In this document: positions 55,628-64,000 of the stretch, in pieces
How the letters are laid out: each line of letters opens with the position of its first letter
Position numbering within the stretch: position 1 is the first letter of the stretch
From: Haloechinothrix alba
GTDB lineage: Bacteria; Actinomycetota; Actinomycetes; Mycobacteriales; Pseudonocardiaceae
Assembly (NCBI RefSeq): GCF_900188115.1
Contig: NZ_FZNW01000002.1
Span: 1-64,000, forward strand
Length of the DNA: 64,000 nt
Direction of reading: 5' to 3'
Translations under genes and position numbers: made by a program
The notes under the pieces: model-generated
What the model was told of the DNA's origin: nothing
Databases searched by the model: none
Seen by the model: only the letters and a program-made list of their open reading frames with translations

Positions 55628-58027
55628 GTGGCACTACCCGGCCAGGACACCCGGGTCGTGGAGCTGCGCGTGCCCGGCCTCGTCGGGCTGAGCGGGGAAC
55701 GGCTGCTGGACTCCGTCTCGGCGGTCACCGTGGCCGGTGACGAGACAGCGCAGGTCATCCGCCCATCGGACCGGCTGCGCAGGCCCGCGCCCGGACCGGT
55801 ACTGCAGGCCTTACGGCGCTCCATGCCCCGCACGCTCGAGGGGTACCTGTGGCACAAGATGACCTCGGGCGAACCCGTCAAGGCCGTGTGGGCGCTGCTG
55901 TTCCCGTTCGCCCTTGCCAACGTCGCACACGGGATGCTGCCGCCGGTCGTGCCGTCGAGCCCGCTCAGCCGCGCCTGCGCGGCCGCGCTCCGCGCAGTCC
56001 TGCGGGCCGTCGGGATACTCCTGACCGCACTGTTCGTCACCCAGCTCGGCGTCATCAGCCTCGACCTGGTCGCCGCCACCTGCCTCGGGGACACCACACC
56101 GGCCCAGACCGGCTGCCTCGGCGGCACCCCGGCGTTGCTGAGCGCCGAGTTCGTCCGCGTCGCGATCGGGCTGACGCCCCTGCTGATCCTGGTCGCTGTG
56201 CTGCACACGGTCTCCGGGCTGCGCTGGTTGCCACCGGGTGAACCGGGTAGTGTCCACCCGGACCGACCCGATGCGGGCAACGGCGAGCTGCCCGGGCATG
56301 CCCTTGTCGCGGGCAGGAACGGCCGGGTACTCCGTGCGCTGCACACCGTGACGGCCCTGAGCTGTACCGCACTACTGCCCCTCGGCGGCGTGTTCGGCGC
56401 GCCGGACGGCTCCCCGCGAGCGGTCATCTGGGCCTGCGCTCTCGGTCTGCTCGGGGCCTCGCTGGTGACGGCGGCCGTGCTCGACGACACGGCCCGCTGG
56501 CCACGCACCCTGCTACCCCCCACGGTGGTCGTGTTCCTGCTCATTGTGGCCGTCGCGCTTGTGGTCGCCGCGGGCGCGTACCACCTGCCCCTGGACAGCA
56601 GCGGCGCTGCGGGCGTACCCGGCATCAACACGATGGTGGAGGCCATCGGCGCGGCGCTGCTGATCGGATGCGTCGCGTTCGGCCTCCTGCTCGTGCCGTC
56701 GGTGATACTGGCGCGCGCCCGGTGGCGCGCGCTGCCACGCAGGCTGCGGCCCTGGCTCGGCGGGTGGGTGGCCGCACCCACCCTGTTCCTCGCCTGCCTG
56801 ACGGGCGCCGGGTTCGGCGCGGGACTCGCCATCGCGGTACGCGAGCTGCTCGGTGAGCGAGGGTTCGCGCTCCCCACCAGCTACACGGCGCTCACCCTGC
56901 TGTGGGGAGCGGGAACCGTCGGGGCCCTTCTCATCGCGACGATCACCTACGGCATCGCGATCCCGCTGCGCAAACGCTCGCGCGGGATCCCGATGATCGT
57001 GCGGATGCTGCACAGCGACGAGCAGGACAGGGAGAGTGCCGCCGACGCGTGGGCAGCCTCGATCATCGAACGCAAGCACCTGCACCGGCTGGTGTCCGCC
57101 CTGGTGATACTCATGGCCGCCGGCGCGCTCGCGCTCGTCGCCATGCGGATGACCGGAACGGAGCGGCCCGGCTGGCTGGAGCCCCTGTCCGCGCTCGGCG
57201 TCTTCGCTCTCGGCCTGCTCGCCGCGGGCCTGCTCCGGGTGGTCTACACGGCCGCGCGCACGCAGGGCCGTGACCGGCACCTCGGCGCGCTGGCCGATCT
57301 GGTGTACTTCTGGCCACGCTCGGCCCACCCGGTGGTGCCGCCCTCGTACGCGCTCAAGGTCGTTCCCGACGTGGCCGATCGCGTGCGGCACCACCTGGCG
57401 GATGCCAGTACCCACGTGGTGGTCTCCGGTTACAGCCACGGCGGCCTGCTCGCGGTGCTGGCCGTCGCACGGCTGGTCGGGTCGGTGGATGAGGCCCAGC
57501 GGGAACGGATCGGGCTGGTCACAGCCGGGTCACCGCTGCAGTGGGGGTACCAGCGCGCCTTCCCCGCGCTGCTGCCGCATACCTCACTGGCCACCCTGTA
57601 CGGCACGTTGCACGGACGCTGGCGAGGGCTGTGCCGCGGCACCGATCCCTTCGGTGGTGGGGTGACGACCTGGCGGCACCAGATCGTCGACGACCGGTTG
57701 CTCGGCGTCGGTTACCTGCCCGACGGCGGTATCGGCCCGCTACCCGCGGCCGAGCAGAGCCCGAACGGCGCTCTGGTTCTCGGCGGTGATCACTGGTTGC
57801 CGGACCCCGTCCCGCACGACGACAGCGGGCACCGCTGGGCCGCAGGCACGCTCCGCCACTCCGACTACCTCATCGACCAGGAATGGGACAGGGCGGTCGC
57901 GATAGCCGCGGGGTTGGAACGCCCCGGCGGGGGCCAGGGTTCCTGCACCGAGCAGGCCACGCTGTTCAGCGACCTACCCGCGTTCGGCAGGCAGCCCGGC
58001 AGCCGCAGGGCCCCTGACCGCCCCTGA
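55628..58027 (+). CDS. Large polytopic membrane protein with C-terminal alpha/beta-hydrolase-like domain
   Basis: The product is 799 residues; GTG 55628 follows TTGGAGG. An 85-residue soluble N-terminus precedes about ten membrane spans between residues 90 and 560 (for example LLTALFVTQLGVISLDLVAA, VIWACALGLLGASLVTAAVL, VVFLLIVAVALVVAAGAYHL). The soluble C-terminal 240 residues carry THVVVSGYSHGGLLAVLAVA, a nucleophile elbow with Ser near 602, and GGDHWLPD as a possible His region. I know no named family with this plan. It could be a membrane-bound lipase, esterase or lipid-handling enzyme; transport plus hydrolysis are both possible. The 10-bp repeats overlap its stop. Confidence 0.8.
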   Translation: MALPGQDTRVVELRVPGLVGLSGERLLDSVSAVTVAGDETAQVIRPSDRLRRPAPGPVLQALRRSMPRTLEGYLWHKMTSGEPVKAVWALLFPFALANVAHGMLPPVVPSSPLSRACAAALRAVLRAVGILLTALFVTQLGVISLDLVAATCLGDTTPAQTGCLGGTPALLSAEFVRVAIGLTPLLILVAVLHTVSGLRWLPPGEPGSVHPDRPDAGNGELPGHALVAGRNGRVLRALHTVTALSCTALLPLGGVFGAPDGSPRAVIWACALGLLGASLVTAAVLDDTARWPRTLLPPTVVVFLLIVAVALVVAAGAYHLPLDSSGAAGVPGINTMVEAIGAALLIGCVAFGLLLVPSVILARARWRALPRRLRPWLGGWVAAPTLFLACLTGAGFGAGLAIAVRELLGERGFALPTSYTALTLLWGAGTVGALLIATITYGIAIPLRKRSRGIPMIVRMLHSDEQDRESAADAWAASIIERKHLHRLVSALVILMAAGALALVAMRMTGTERPGWLEPLSALGVFALGLLAAGLLRVVYTAARTQGRDRHLGALADLVYFWPRSAHPVVPPSYALKVVPDVADRVRHHLADASTHVVVSGYSHGGLLAVLAVARLVGSVDEAQRERIGLVTAGSPLQWGYQRAFPALLPHTSLATLYGTLHGRWRGLCRGTDPFGGGVTTWRHQIVDDRLLGVGYLPDGGIGPLPAAEQSPNGALVLGGDHWLPDPVPHDDSGHRWAAGTLRHSDYLIDQEWDRAVAIAAGLERPGGGQGSCTEQATLFSDLPAFGRQPGSRRAPDRP

Positions 58028-58050
58028 CCGCCCCTGACCGCCCCTTGACC
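58011..58050 (+). repeat. 10-bp tandem repeat covering the stop codon
   Basis: CCCCTGACCG occurs at 58011-58020, 58021-58030 and 58031-58040, with a variant (one extra T) to 58051. Every unit contains TGA; the one in frame at 58025-58027 ends the membrane hydrolase gene. Since the unit is not a multiple of three, changing copy number could change the C-terminus. Confidence 0.85.
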
Positions 58051-58085
58051 GCTCCCTGCCGACCGGCCGCACCGGTCTCCGGTGC

Positions 58086-59153
58086 TCAAGCCAACCCCAG
58101 CTCGTCCAGCAACTTCCTGGTCTCCCCCTGGGAAGGCAGCTCGGACAGGTCGATGTCCGGCCCGTCCAGCTCCTCGACATCCTGCAGGTCGTGCCGGGTC
58201 GACGTCACGTTGGCGCGCATCGGGTACTCCGCGGCGGTGTCCGCGAAGTACTGCTGGGAGGTGCCGGACATCAGGAACCGGGCCGCCTCCACGGCCGCTT
58301 CCGGGGTGTCGCTGGACCGCACCACACCGACCCCGGCGACATCGACGAGGCCGAGCGCGTCACCGGCCCCGGTGTGGTGCAGCTCGGCGGCGACGCCTGC
58401 ACCGCCTCGCTCGACCGTCGTTGTGCGATGGTCGTCGTGATTCACGAGGCCGAGCGCGATCTCGCCATTGCCGACAGCGTCCAGGACGCTCGCGTTGTCC
58501 GGGAAGGCTGCCGGGTCGTTCTGCGCGAAGTCGGTCAGCCAATCGCGCGCGCCGTTGTCGCCCTCGAGCAGGCGCAGGCCGGACACGAAGGTCTGCCAGG
58601 AGCTGTCCTCGGGCGCGTAGCCGACCTCGTCCGCCCACTTCTCGTCGACGAGCTCCTCCGTGGTCTCCGGCAGGTCCTTCTTGTCGATCCGGCCGGGGTG
58701 GTAGGCGATCGCCCGCGTCCGGGCCGAGGTCGCCACCCAGCTGCCGTCGGATGCCCGGAAGCGCTCCGGGGCCACGGCGAGCACCTCCTCGGGTAGCTCG
58801 CGCAGCACGCCGCCCGCAACAAGCGCGCCCAGGGTTCCCGCGCTCTCGGCGAGGAACAGGTCCGCCTCGGTGTCCGCGCCTTCCTCGGCCAGCTGCGCGG
58901 CCAGCTCCGCACCGTCCCCGTAACGGACGTGCACGGAATGCCCGGTGGTGTTCTCGAGGTGGGGGACGATGCCACCGACGAGCTCCTTGTCGCGGTCGGA
59001 GTAGAGGGTCAGCGTGCTGCCGTCGTCGGCCTCGGCCGTACTGCCCTCATCGGGCTCGCCGGACCCCGGCTGCGGGCCACACGCCGCCAGGGCCACGAGC
59101 ACGGCACCTGCGGCCGTACCGGCACCGAGGCGCCGGTACGCGCTACTCGCCAT
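58086..59153 (-). CDS. Iron(III) ABC transporter substrate-binding lipoprotein (FbpA/FutA-like)
   Basis: The product is 355 residues from ATG 59153 after GAGGAGG. The lipobox VALAAC lipidates Cys 25. The class II periplasmic-binding fold reads TLTLYSDRDKELVGGIVPHL, HVRYGDGAELAAQLAEEG and then ADLFLAESAGTLGALVAG, as in the FbpA/Fut group that binds ferric ion. The tyrosines that hold iron in that group are probably those in EYPMRANV and QQYFADTAAEY. No permease or ATPase gene is adjacent. A DtxR/IdeR-like sequence lies upstream, consistent with iron repression. Confidence 0.88.
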   Translation of the reverse strand: MASSAYRRLGAGTAAGAVLVALAACGPQPGSGEPDEGSTAEADDGSTLTLYSDRDKELVGGIVPHLENTTGHSVHVRYGDGAELAAQLAEEGADTEADLFLAESAGTLGALVAGGVLRELPEEVLAVAPERFRASDGSWVATSARTRAIAYHPGRIDKKDLPETTEELVDEKWADEVGYAPEDSSWQTFVSGLRLLEGDNGARDWLTDFAQNDPAAFPDNASVLDAVGNGEIALGLVNHDDHRTTTVERGGAGVAAELHHTGAGDALGLVDVAGVGVVRSSDTPEAAVEAARFLMSGTSQQYFADTAAEYPMRANVTSTRHDLQDVEELDGPDIDLSELPSQGETRKLLDELGLA

Positions 59154-59192
59154 CGCCCCTCCTCGGAAACCGCACGCGGTCACACCACTCCA

Positions 59193-59209
59193 GGTAGGCA
59201 ACCCTAACC
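59193..59209 (-). promoter_or_regulatory. DtxR/IdeR-like iron box upstream of the iron-binding lipoprotein
   Basis: On the minus strand TTAGGGTTGCCTACC is close to the iron-box consensus TTAGGTTAGSCTAACC (12 of 15 aligned bases). It sits 40 to 56 bases upstream of the lipoprotein start, right where repression of transcription would act. Confidence 0.55.
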
Positions 59210-59304
59210 GAAGGGTGGGGCACCGGCCGGTAACCGCGACAGGTGTCGCGGCTGTCCGCACACACCGCCGCCGGGCACGTGGGACGGACCGCAGGCGGGG
59301 AGAG

Positions 59305-60546
59305 TCACGCCTTGCCAGGGGTGGCGCAGAACACGTGGCAGTCCGCGCCCGTGTCGGCGGGCCACAGCGCGACCTCCGGGTCGGAAGCAGGCAGCCACAC
59401 GGAGCTCCCCCTGACGAGCTCGACCTCGCGCGCGCTGCCGTCCACACCCCGCAGCACGACGCTGCCCTGCGTGCAGACCACGATGCGCGGTCCCGCGTAC
59501 GGCAGGCGGGCTTCCTCCGCGTCGCCCGCCTGCCAGTACAGCCGGGACAGCTCGAACTCCGCCGCATCGGTCGGGTACACGCGCATCCGTTCGCACCCCG
59601 CAGCGCACTCGCCCCGGAGCACGGGCATGTCCCCGTCTGCGAAGTCGACGACGCGCAGCAGCTCGGGTACGTCGACGTGCTTCGGGGTCAGCCCGCAGCG
59701 CAGCACGTTGTCCGAGTTGGCGAGGATCTCCACCGCTGTCCCGCGCAGGTACAGGTGCAGGTTGCCGGGCGGCAGGTAGATCGCCTCGCCCGCCCGAAGC
59801 ACGATCCGGTTGAGCAGCAGCGCGGCGAGCACGCCCGCGTCGCGGGGGTGCTGCTCACCGAGCTCGACGATGGTGCGGCACGCCGTCGCGAACTCGCCGC
59901 CCGCGTCCGCATGCGTGGCGCACGCGCTCAGCACGTCCGGCAGCACCTCATCCAGGGTCTGCTGCGGAAGCGTGATCCAGGTGGTGAACAGCGCGCGCAG
60001 GCCGTCAGCGTCGGGTTGGCCTGCCAGTAGGTCGATGTAGCTGCTCAAGCTCGGCGGTTCGATCGCTCTCAGCAGCTCGACGGTGCGCCGGGCATCGCGG
60101 AACCCGGCGAGCACGTGAAACTCCGTCAGCGCGCACACCAGCTCGGGCTTGGCCGTGGGGTCCGGGTAGTTGCGCTCGCCGGCATCCCGCGGGATGCCGG
60201 CACCCTCCTCCCTGGCATAACCCTCACGGGCCTGCTCAGCGGTCGGGTGCGCCTGCATGGACAGCGGCTCGTCCGCTGCGAGGATCTTCAGCAGGAACGG
60301 CAGGCGGCCGCCCCACAACCGCGTGCACGCGGTACCGAGCTGGCTGTCCGGGTCGTTCGCGACCACGTCCAGGAGGCTGCGTTCGGCGCCGTCGGCCCCG
60401 ACCAGCGTGGACGGGTCGCCGGGGTGCGCTCCCATCCACAGCTCCGCCTCCGGGTGGTCGGCAGGCGAGGGGTTACCCAACAACTCCGGGATGACGGTCC
60501 GCGACCCCCACGCGTACGGTCGCACGGCGTTGCGCAGCAGCTCCAC
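59305..60546 (-). CDS. manA: Class I mannose-6-phosphate isomerase
   Basis: The product is 413 residues from ATG 60546. The N-terminal cupin shows RPYAWGSRTVIPELLG, PEAELWMGAHPG, and ADEPLSMQAHPTAEQAREGY with the Gln and His metal ligands. KPELVCALTEFHVLAGFRD carries the Glu and His-like pair. GEAIYLPPGNLHLYLRGTAV has the last metal His. It interconverts fructose-6-phosphate and mannose-6-phosphate for mannan and glycan synthesis. It is followed upstream by the SIS, Trm112-like and manB genes, a fixed actinobacterial order. Confidence 0.94.
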   Translation of the reverse strand: MELLRNAVRPYAWGSRTVIPELLGNPSPADHPEAELWMGAHPGDPSTLVGADGAERSLLDVVANDPDSQLGTACTRLWGGRLPFLLKILAADEPLSMQAHPTAEQAREGYAREEGAGIPRDAGERNYPDPTAKPELVCALTEFHVLAGFRDARRTVELLRAIEPPSLSSYIDLLAGQPDADGLRALFTTWITLPQQTLDEVLPDVLSACATHADAGGEFATACRTIVELGEQHPRDAGVLAALLLNRIVLRAGEAIYLPPGNLHLYLRGTAVEILANSDNVLRCGLTPKHVDVPELLRVVDFADGDMPVLRGECAAGCERMRVYPTDAAEFELSRLYWQAGDAEEARLPYAGPRIVVCTQGSVVLRGVDGSAREVELVRGSSVWLPASDPEVALWPADTGADCHVFCATPGKA

Positions 60547-60605
60547 TCCGAGTCACTCTCCTTACCCGTGGCAGGCGAACGGCCGCCGTGTCCCGATCGA
60601 CGCGG

Positions 60606-61706
60606 TCAAGCAGGCGCGAACAGGCCCGTGCCCCCGACCGTTCCGGTGGCGAGACCGAGATACAGGGCGGCCAGCTCGAACCGCAGTGCCAGCGCGACCG
60701 CCCGGGTCGGCTCGTCGGCGCCGATCTCCTCGTTCGCGTCGAGCACATCCGCGGAGGTCAGCACGTGTTCGGCAGCACGCCGAGTCGCGTCCGCCTGCGC
60801 GCCGGTCCGCACCGCGAGCAGCATCACCCGCATCCCGGCCCCGTCGTCACCCTCGTAGGGATCGGCGAAGATGTCGTTGTCGTTCGACAACGCCACCGCG
60901 CTGCGGTGCAGTGCCGTTCGGGAGACCGCGCGCCGGTACTCGGCGACATCGCTCACCACGGCGGCATCGGTGGCCAGGGCAAACGCCGCGTAGCCGGCCA
61001 CGGAGGTGGCGACCGGGTCGAGCCCCCACAGCAGCGGGGTCCGCTCGGCGAGCCGCAGGGCGAGCGACTTGGCCGGGTTGACGAAGGACTCGTGCCCGAG
61101 ATGATCCCGCGCGGCCTCCGCGTCGAGCTCGTCGGCAAGCATCTCGAAGTCGACCTCCGCAAGGCCCAGCGCGGCGAGCACCTGCAGGCCGCAGGTGAGC
61201 GCGTGCGCGAAGTCGCGGCGTGCGGCCACCTCACGGCGCGGGGCGATGTGCACACCGCGGCCGGCCACCGACGCTGCCACCGGTCCCTCGTCCGGAGCGG
61301 AGAGCACGACGCGGGCGCCGTACCGGCAAGCGCGGTCCAGCGACTCCGCCAGCTCCTGGTCTCCGGGGTCGTCGGTGTGCGCGTACACCGCATCCAGCGG
61401 TCCCGCCCAGCTCGGCACCACGTCGGCGAACACGACCGGCAGCTGCGTTCCGGGTCCCAGCAGCGCGGCGAGCATCCGCGCCACCGCGTCGCCGACGGCG
61501 CTGCGGGTGATCAGTACCAGCGCGCGCGGCTCGTGCCGCTCCAGCTTCGCTGCCAGCTCGTCGGCCCGCTCGGACGCGGAACGCACCTGGGCACCGGCCA
61601 TCGCCGCGGCCCGCAGGGCGCCGCCGCTGTCGACGTCGGCCAGCCGCGCGGGGTCGTCGAGCAAGGAGTCATCAAGCACCATCGGCACGCGTGACGTCCG
61701 ATCCAT
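60606..61706 (-). CDS. SIS-domain protein, phosphoglucose/phosphomannose isomerase-like (Rv3256c-like)
   Basis: The product is 366 residues. ATG 61706 has AGGAGG before it; ATG 61682 is an alternative. A SIS-like sugar-isomerase fold is suggested by RALVLITRSAVGDAVARML, LPVVFADVVPSWAGPLDAVY and YGARVVLSAPDEG. It lacks a catalytic motif I can name. The gene overlaps the Trm112-like gene and stands between manB and manA in the standard cluster; it probably works on a phosphosugar or regulates that pathway. Confidence 0.82.
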   Translation of the reverse strand: MDRTSRVPMVLDDSLLDDPARLADVDSGGALRAAAMAGAQVRSASERADELAAKLERHEPRALVLITRSAVGDAVARMLAALLGPGTQLPVVFADVVPSWAGPLDAVYAHTDDPGDQELAESLDRACRYGARVVLSAPDEGPVAASVAGRGVHIAPRREVAARRDFAHALTCGLQVLAALGLAEVDFEMLADELDAEAARDHLGHESFVNPAKSLALRLAERTPLLWGLDPVATSVAGYAAFALATDAAVVSDVAEYRRAVSRTALHRSAVALSNDNDIFADPYEGDDGAGMRVMLLAVRTGAQADATRRAAEHVLTSADVLDANEEIGADEPTRAVALALRFELAALYLGLATGTVGGTGLFAPA

Positions 61707-61926
61707 CGGGCATGTCCTCCTGTGCGTCCTCATCGCCACCGGGACGGTGGGACTCGTCGAGCAAGAGCACGGGGATACCGTCCCGGATCGGGTACTGCCT
61801 GCCGCACTCGGTGCAGCTCAGCACGTCGGCACCCGGATCGGTCGGGGTTCCCTTCACCAGTGGAGCGTGATCCTGCGCCGGGCAGGCGAGGATCTCCAGC
61901 AACTGCTTGTCAACCGTGAAGGCCAT
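61672..61926 (-). CDS. Trm112-like small zinc-ribbon protein
   Basis: The product is 84 residues from ATG 61926. One Cys (ILACPAQDH) and the pair CTECG, with GRQYPIRDGIPVLLLDES, match the Trm112/UPF0434 fold (YcaR-like). Eukaryotic Trm112 activates methyltransferases; the bacterial role is not proven. Its C-terminal 35 bases overlap the SIS gene start, so both are translated together. Confidence 0.85.
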   Translation of the reverse strand: MAFTVDKQLLEILACPAQDHAPLVKGTPTDPGADVLSCTECGRQYPIRDGIPVLLLDESHRPGGDEDAQEDMPDGSDVTRADGA

Positions 61927-62039
61927 GCTTCCCTCTCTACCACGTGATACGCCGAGCCGGCACGCGGCTCACGGTCCTGATCCGGACGGGCAGGCGGCAC
62001 GCCGCCTGCCTCCTGCGGAGGCTGCCATCGCCCGGCCGG

Positions 62040-63398
62040 TCAGCCACGAATGATCGCGAGTACCTCGTCGGTCAGCTCCCGCATAGCCACTTCGTTCTCC
62101 GCCTCGACGTTCAGCCGCAACAAAGGTTCGGTGTTCGACGCCCGCAGATTGAACCACGCTCCCCCGGCGAGCTCGACCGTCAGCCCGTCCAGATCATCGA
62201 TGCCGACCCCGTCACGCGCGGCGAACGCCTCCCGGACCGCACGCTGACGGGCATGCTGGTCATCCACAGTGGAGTTGATCTCACCCGACGCGACGTAGCG
62301 CTGGTAACGGCCGGTCAGCGTGGACAGCGGCCCGTCGTGCGCACCGAGAGCCGCCAGCACGTGCAGCGCTGCCAGCATGCCCGTGTCGGCACGCCAGAAG
62401 TCACGGAAGTAGTAATGCGCGGAGTGCTCGCCGCCGAATATCGCATCCGTCTCGGCCATCTTCTGCTTGATGAACGAGTGCCCCACCCGGGTGCGTACCG
62501 GTATCCCCCCGTGCTCGGCGACGATCTCGGGAACGGCCCGCGACGTGATCAGGTTATGGATGATCGCGGCACCCGGCTCCTTCGCGAGCGCGCGCACCGC
62601 CACCAGCGCGGTGATCGCGCTCGGCGGGACGGGCTCACCGCGCTCGTCGATCACGTAGCAACGATCGGCGTCACCGTCGAAGGCCAGGCCGGCGTCCGCT
62701 CCGGCCTCGCGTACCGCATGCTGCAGGTCGACGAGGTTGGCCGGGTCCAGCGGGTTCGCCTCGTGGTTCGGGAAGCTCCCGTCCAGCTCGAAGTACATCG
62801 GCACGATCTCGATGGGCAGCCCGTCGAACACCGTCGGCACCGTGTGTCCGGCCATGCCGTTACCCGCATCCACGACGATCCTCAGCGGCCGCGAGCCGGA
62901 GAGGTCGACGAGGTGACGCAGGTGTGCCGCATAGTCGCCGAGCACGTCCCGCTCGCCGACCGTTCCGCCTGCCCCGACGAACTCCGGAACTCCCTGCTCG
63001 ACCACCTCGCGGATCTCCGCGAGGCCGGACTCCTGACCGACAGGGGCAGCCCCGGCCCGGCACAGCTTGATGCCGTTGTACTCGGCCGGGTTGTGGCTGG
63101 CCGTGAACATCGCCCCCGGCAGGTTCAAGCTGCCCGAGGCGAAGTAGAGCTGGTCGGTACTGGCCAGCCCGATCGAGACGACGTCCACTCCCTGGGACGT
63201 CACCCCGCGCGCGAAGGCCCCGGCCAGCCCAGGGGACGAGTCCCGCATATCGTGGCCGACCGCGACCGCCGAGGCGCCCTCGGCCAGCACCAACCTGGCG
63301 AACGCCCCGCCGAACTGCGCGACAAGGTCCGCGTCGAGCTGCTCCCCGACCACCCCGCGGATATCGTAGGCCTTGACGATCTCCGAAAGGTCACTCAC
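62040..63398 (-). CDS. manB: Phosphomannomutase/phosphoglucomutase
   Basis: The product is 452 residues. GTG 63398 follows GGAG; homologues begin SDLSEIVKAYDIRGVVGEQL. The phospho-Ser loop is FTASHNPAEYNGIK, the magnesium loop DGDADRC, the sugar loop GGEHSAHYYF and the phosphate loop RASNTEPLLRL. It converts mannose-6-phosphate to mannose-1-phosphate for GDP-mannose and thus mannosylated envelope lipids. It belongs to the manA-SIS-Trm112-manB cluster. Confidence 0.94.
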   Translation of the reverse strand: MSDLSEIVKAYDIRGVVGEQLDADLVAQFGGAFARLVLAEGASAVAVGHDMRDSSPGLAGAFARGVTSQGVDVVSIGLASTDQLYFASGSLNLPGAMFTASHNPAEYNGIKLCRAGAAPVGQESGLAEIREVVEQGVPEFVGAGGTVGERDVLGDYAAHLRHLVDLSGSRPLRIVVDAGNGMAGHTVPTVFDGLPIEIVPMYFELDGSFPNHEANPLDPANLVDLQHAVREAGADAGLAFDGDADRCYVIDERGEPVPPSAITALVAVRALAKEPGAAIIHNLITSRAVPEIVAEHGGIPVRTRVGHSFIKQKMAETDAIFGGEHSAHYYFRDFWRADTGMLAALHVLAALGAHDGPLSTLTGRYQRYVASGEINSTVDDQHARQRAVREAFAARDGVGIDDLDGLTVELAGGAWFNLRASNTEPLLRLNVEAENEVAMRELTDEVLAIIRG

Positions 63399-63603
63399 GC
63401 CCACTCCATGTTGTCTCACCAACGGTAGGAACATTCTCCCAGTCGCCCCGCCCCCGGCCGGTGTCGGAGGCGGTCGCCGGCCATCACCGGACAGGTCGGC
63501 AGCATCCAGCCACACGCACCGCGTACACCCGTGTAGCTGGAGTGTCCGCGAGCCTACTCGGACGTCCTGGCCCGCTGTCCAGAGGCCGACGGTCGGCGAA
63601 CCC

Positions 63604-63966
63604 TCAGTCCGCGGGGTCGGGAAGCACGCGCAGGTGACCGCGCCGCCCGGCCTCGGCACCGCCGGGATCGTCCTGTTCGCGCCCGGAGTACTGCGGTCGA
63701 CCGGCCTCCCGGACGGCCTCGGCAAGGGCGGTGAGCTCGTCACCGGACGGCTCGGCCTCGGCGAACTCACCCTCGTGCCGGACGACCTCCCAGCCTTTCG
63801 GGGCCGTCAGCCGCACCGCATGGTGCTCGCACAGGTCATAGGAGTGCGGCTCGGACGCGATGGCCAGCGGCCCGACCACTGCCGTCGAGTCCCGATAGGC
63901 ATAGGTCAGCGTCGCGACCGCCGGCTGGAGGCAGCCTGTCCGGGAACACACGCGTACGCTAGGCAC
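63604..63966 (-). CDS. DUF3499 conserved actinobacterial protein
   Basis: The product is 120 residues. Cysteines in VCSRTGCLQPAV and the DLCEHHA segment form a zinc-ribbon-like N-terminal domain (C-x4-C, then C-x2-H), and an acidic tail follows. GTG 63966 is leaderless, with TACAGT at 63974-63979 seven bases upstream. DUF3499 genes flank the manB locus in many actinobacteria; function unknown. Zinc binding is inferred from spacing only. Confidence 0.82.
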   Translation of the reverse strand: MPSVRVCSRTGCLQPAVATLTYAYRDSTAVVGPLAIASEPHSYDLCEHHAVRLTAPKGWEVVRHEGEFAEAEPSGDELTALAEAVREAGRPQYSGREQDDPGGAEAGRRGHLRVLPDPAD

Positions 63967-63973
63967 AGCCCGG

Positions 63974-63979
63974 ACTGTA
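63974..63979 (-). promoter_or_regulatory. -10 box for leaderless DUF3499 gene
   Basis: TACAGT on the minus strand ends seven bases before GTG 63966, with no ribosome site between. Confidence 0.45.
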
Positions 63980-64000
63980 ACGTCCGGACCCGTCCGTGTC

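Overview
The window is high-GC actinobacterial DNA, most likely from the family Pseudonocardiaceae or a close relative. The evidence is the mtrA-mtrB-lpqB cassette, a WhiB1 protein, a SigH/RshA pair, PdtaS, a fused Kgd (2-oxoglutarate decarboxylase/dehydrogenase), a Trm112-like/SIS/phosphomannomutase/DUF3499 cluster, several leaderless GTG starts behind TANNNT boxes, and PRK-like lineage proteins such as WS/DGAT acyltransferase. No genus can be named from sequence alone. No rRNA or tRNA genes were seen.

Region 1 (1-1400) holds the end of an unidentified gene and an orphan CRISPR array of nine 36-nt repeats and eight spacers of 34-42 nt, with no cas gene in the window. Region 2 (1400-11800) is accessory. 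After a secreted protein and an alkyl-DHAP-synthase-like flavoprotein comes a gene graveyard: the first codons of an rmlA, a frameshifted N-terminus that looks like an enediyne-type iterative polyketide synthase (PKSE), an intact 7-TM membrane protein, the C-terminal half of a UnbU/RnfD-like membrane protein fused to a broken acyl-CoA-dehydrogenase-like flavoprotein, a TIGR03084 protein fused to the tail of a TPR regulator, an AhpD-like protein, the C-terminus of a GMC oxidoreductase and a frameshifted SARP regulator. I read this as the decayed remains of a secondary-metabolite (probably enediyne-type) cluster.

Region 3 (11800-30200) holds an ABC-2 type exporter, a two-in-one 1275-residue ABC exporter whose first codons lie inside a small array of palindromic repeats, kgd, a secreted subtilase with a P-domain, malic enzyme, an rmlC-like epimerase, a hotdog protein, a GNAT acetyltransferase, a small membrane protein and a lipid kinase.

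Region 4 (30200-64000) is a conserved actinobacterial core that is broadly collinear with the whiB1-to-manB interval of Mycobacterium tuberculosis (Rv3219-Rv3258): whiB1 with two CRP-like sites, pdtaS, the 24-residue ribosomal protein bL37, rshA-sigH with a SigR-type autoregulatory promoter, an SRAP protein, rsgA (without the aroA normally beside it), pruA, a WS/DGAT acyltransferase, a TrmH methyltransferase, secA, hpf, comF, lpqB-mtrB-mtrA, tmk, manA, SIS protein, Trm112-like protein, manB and DUF3499. Two more genes here are scars with clean internal deletions: a DUF574-type methyltransferase and an RBBP9-like hydrolase.

Functionally, the right half joins envelope stress and cell-cycle signalling (MtrAB-LpqB, SigH-RshA, PdtaS, WhiB1), protein export and ribosome hibernation (SecA, HPF), and mannose activation for mannosylated envelope glycans (ManA, ManB).
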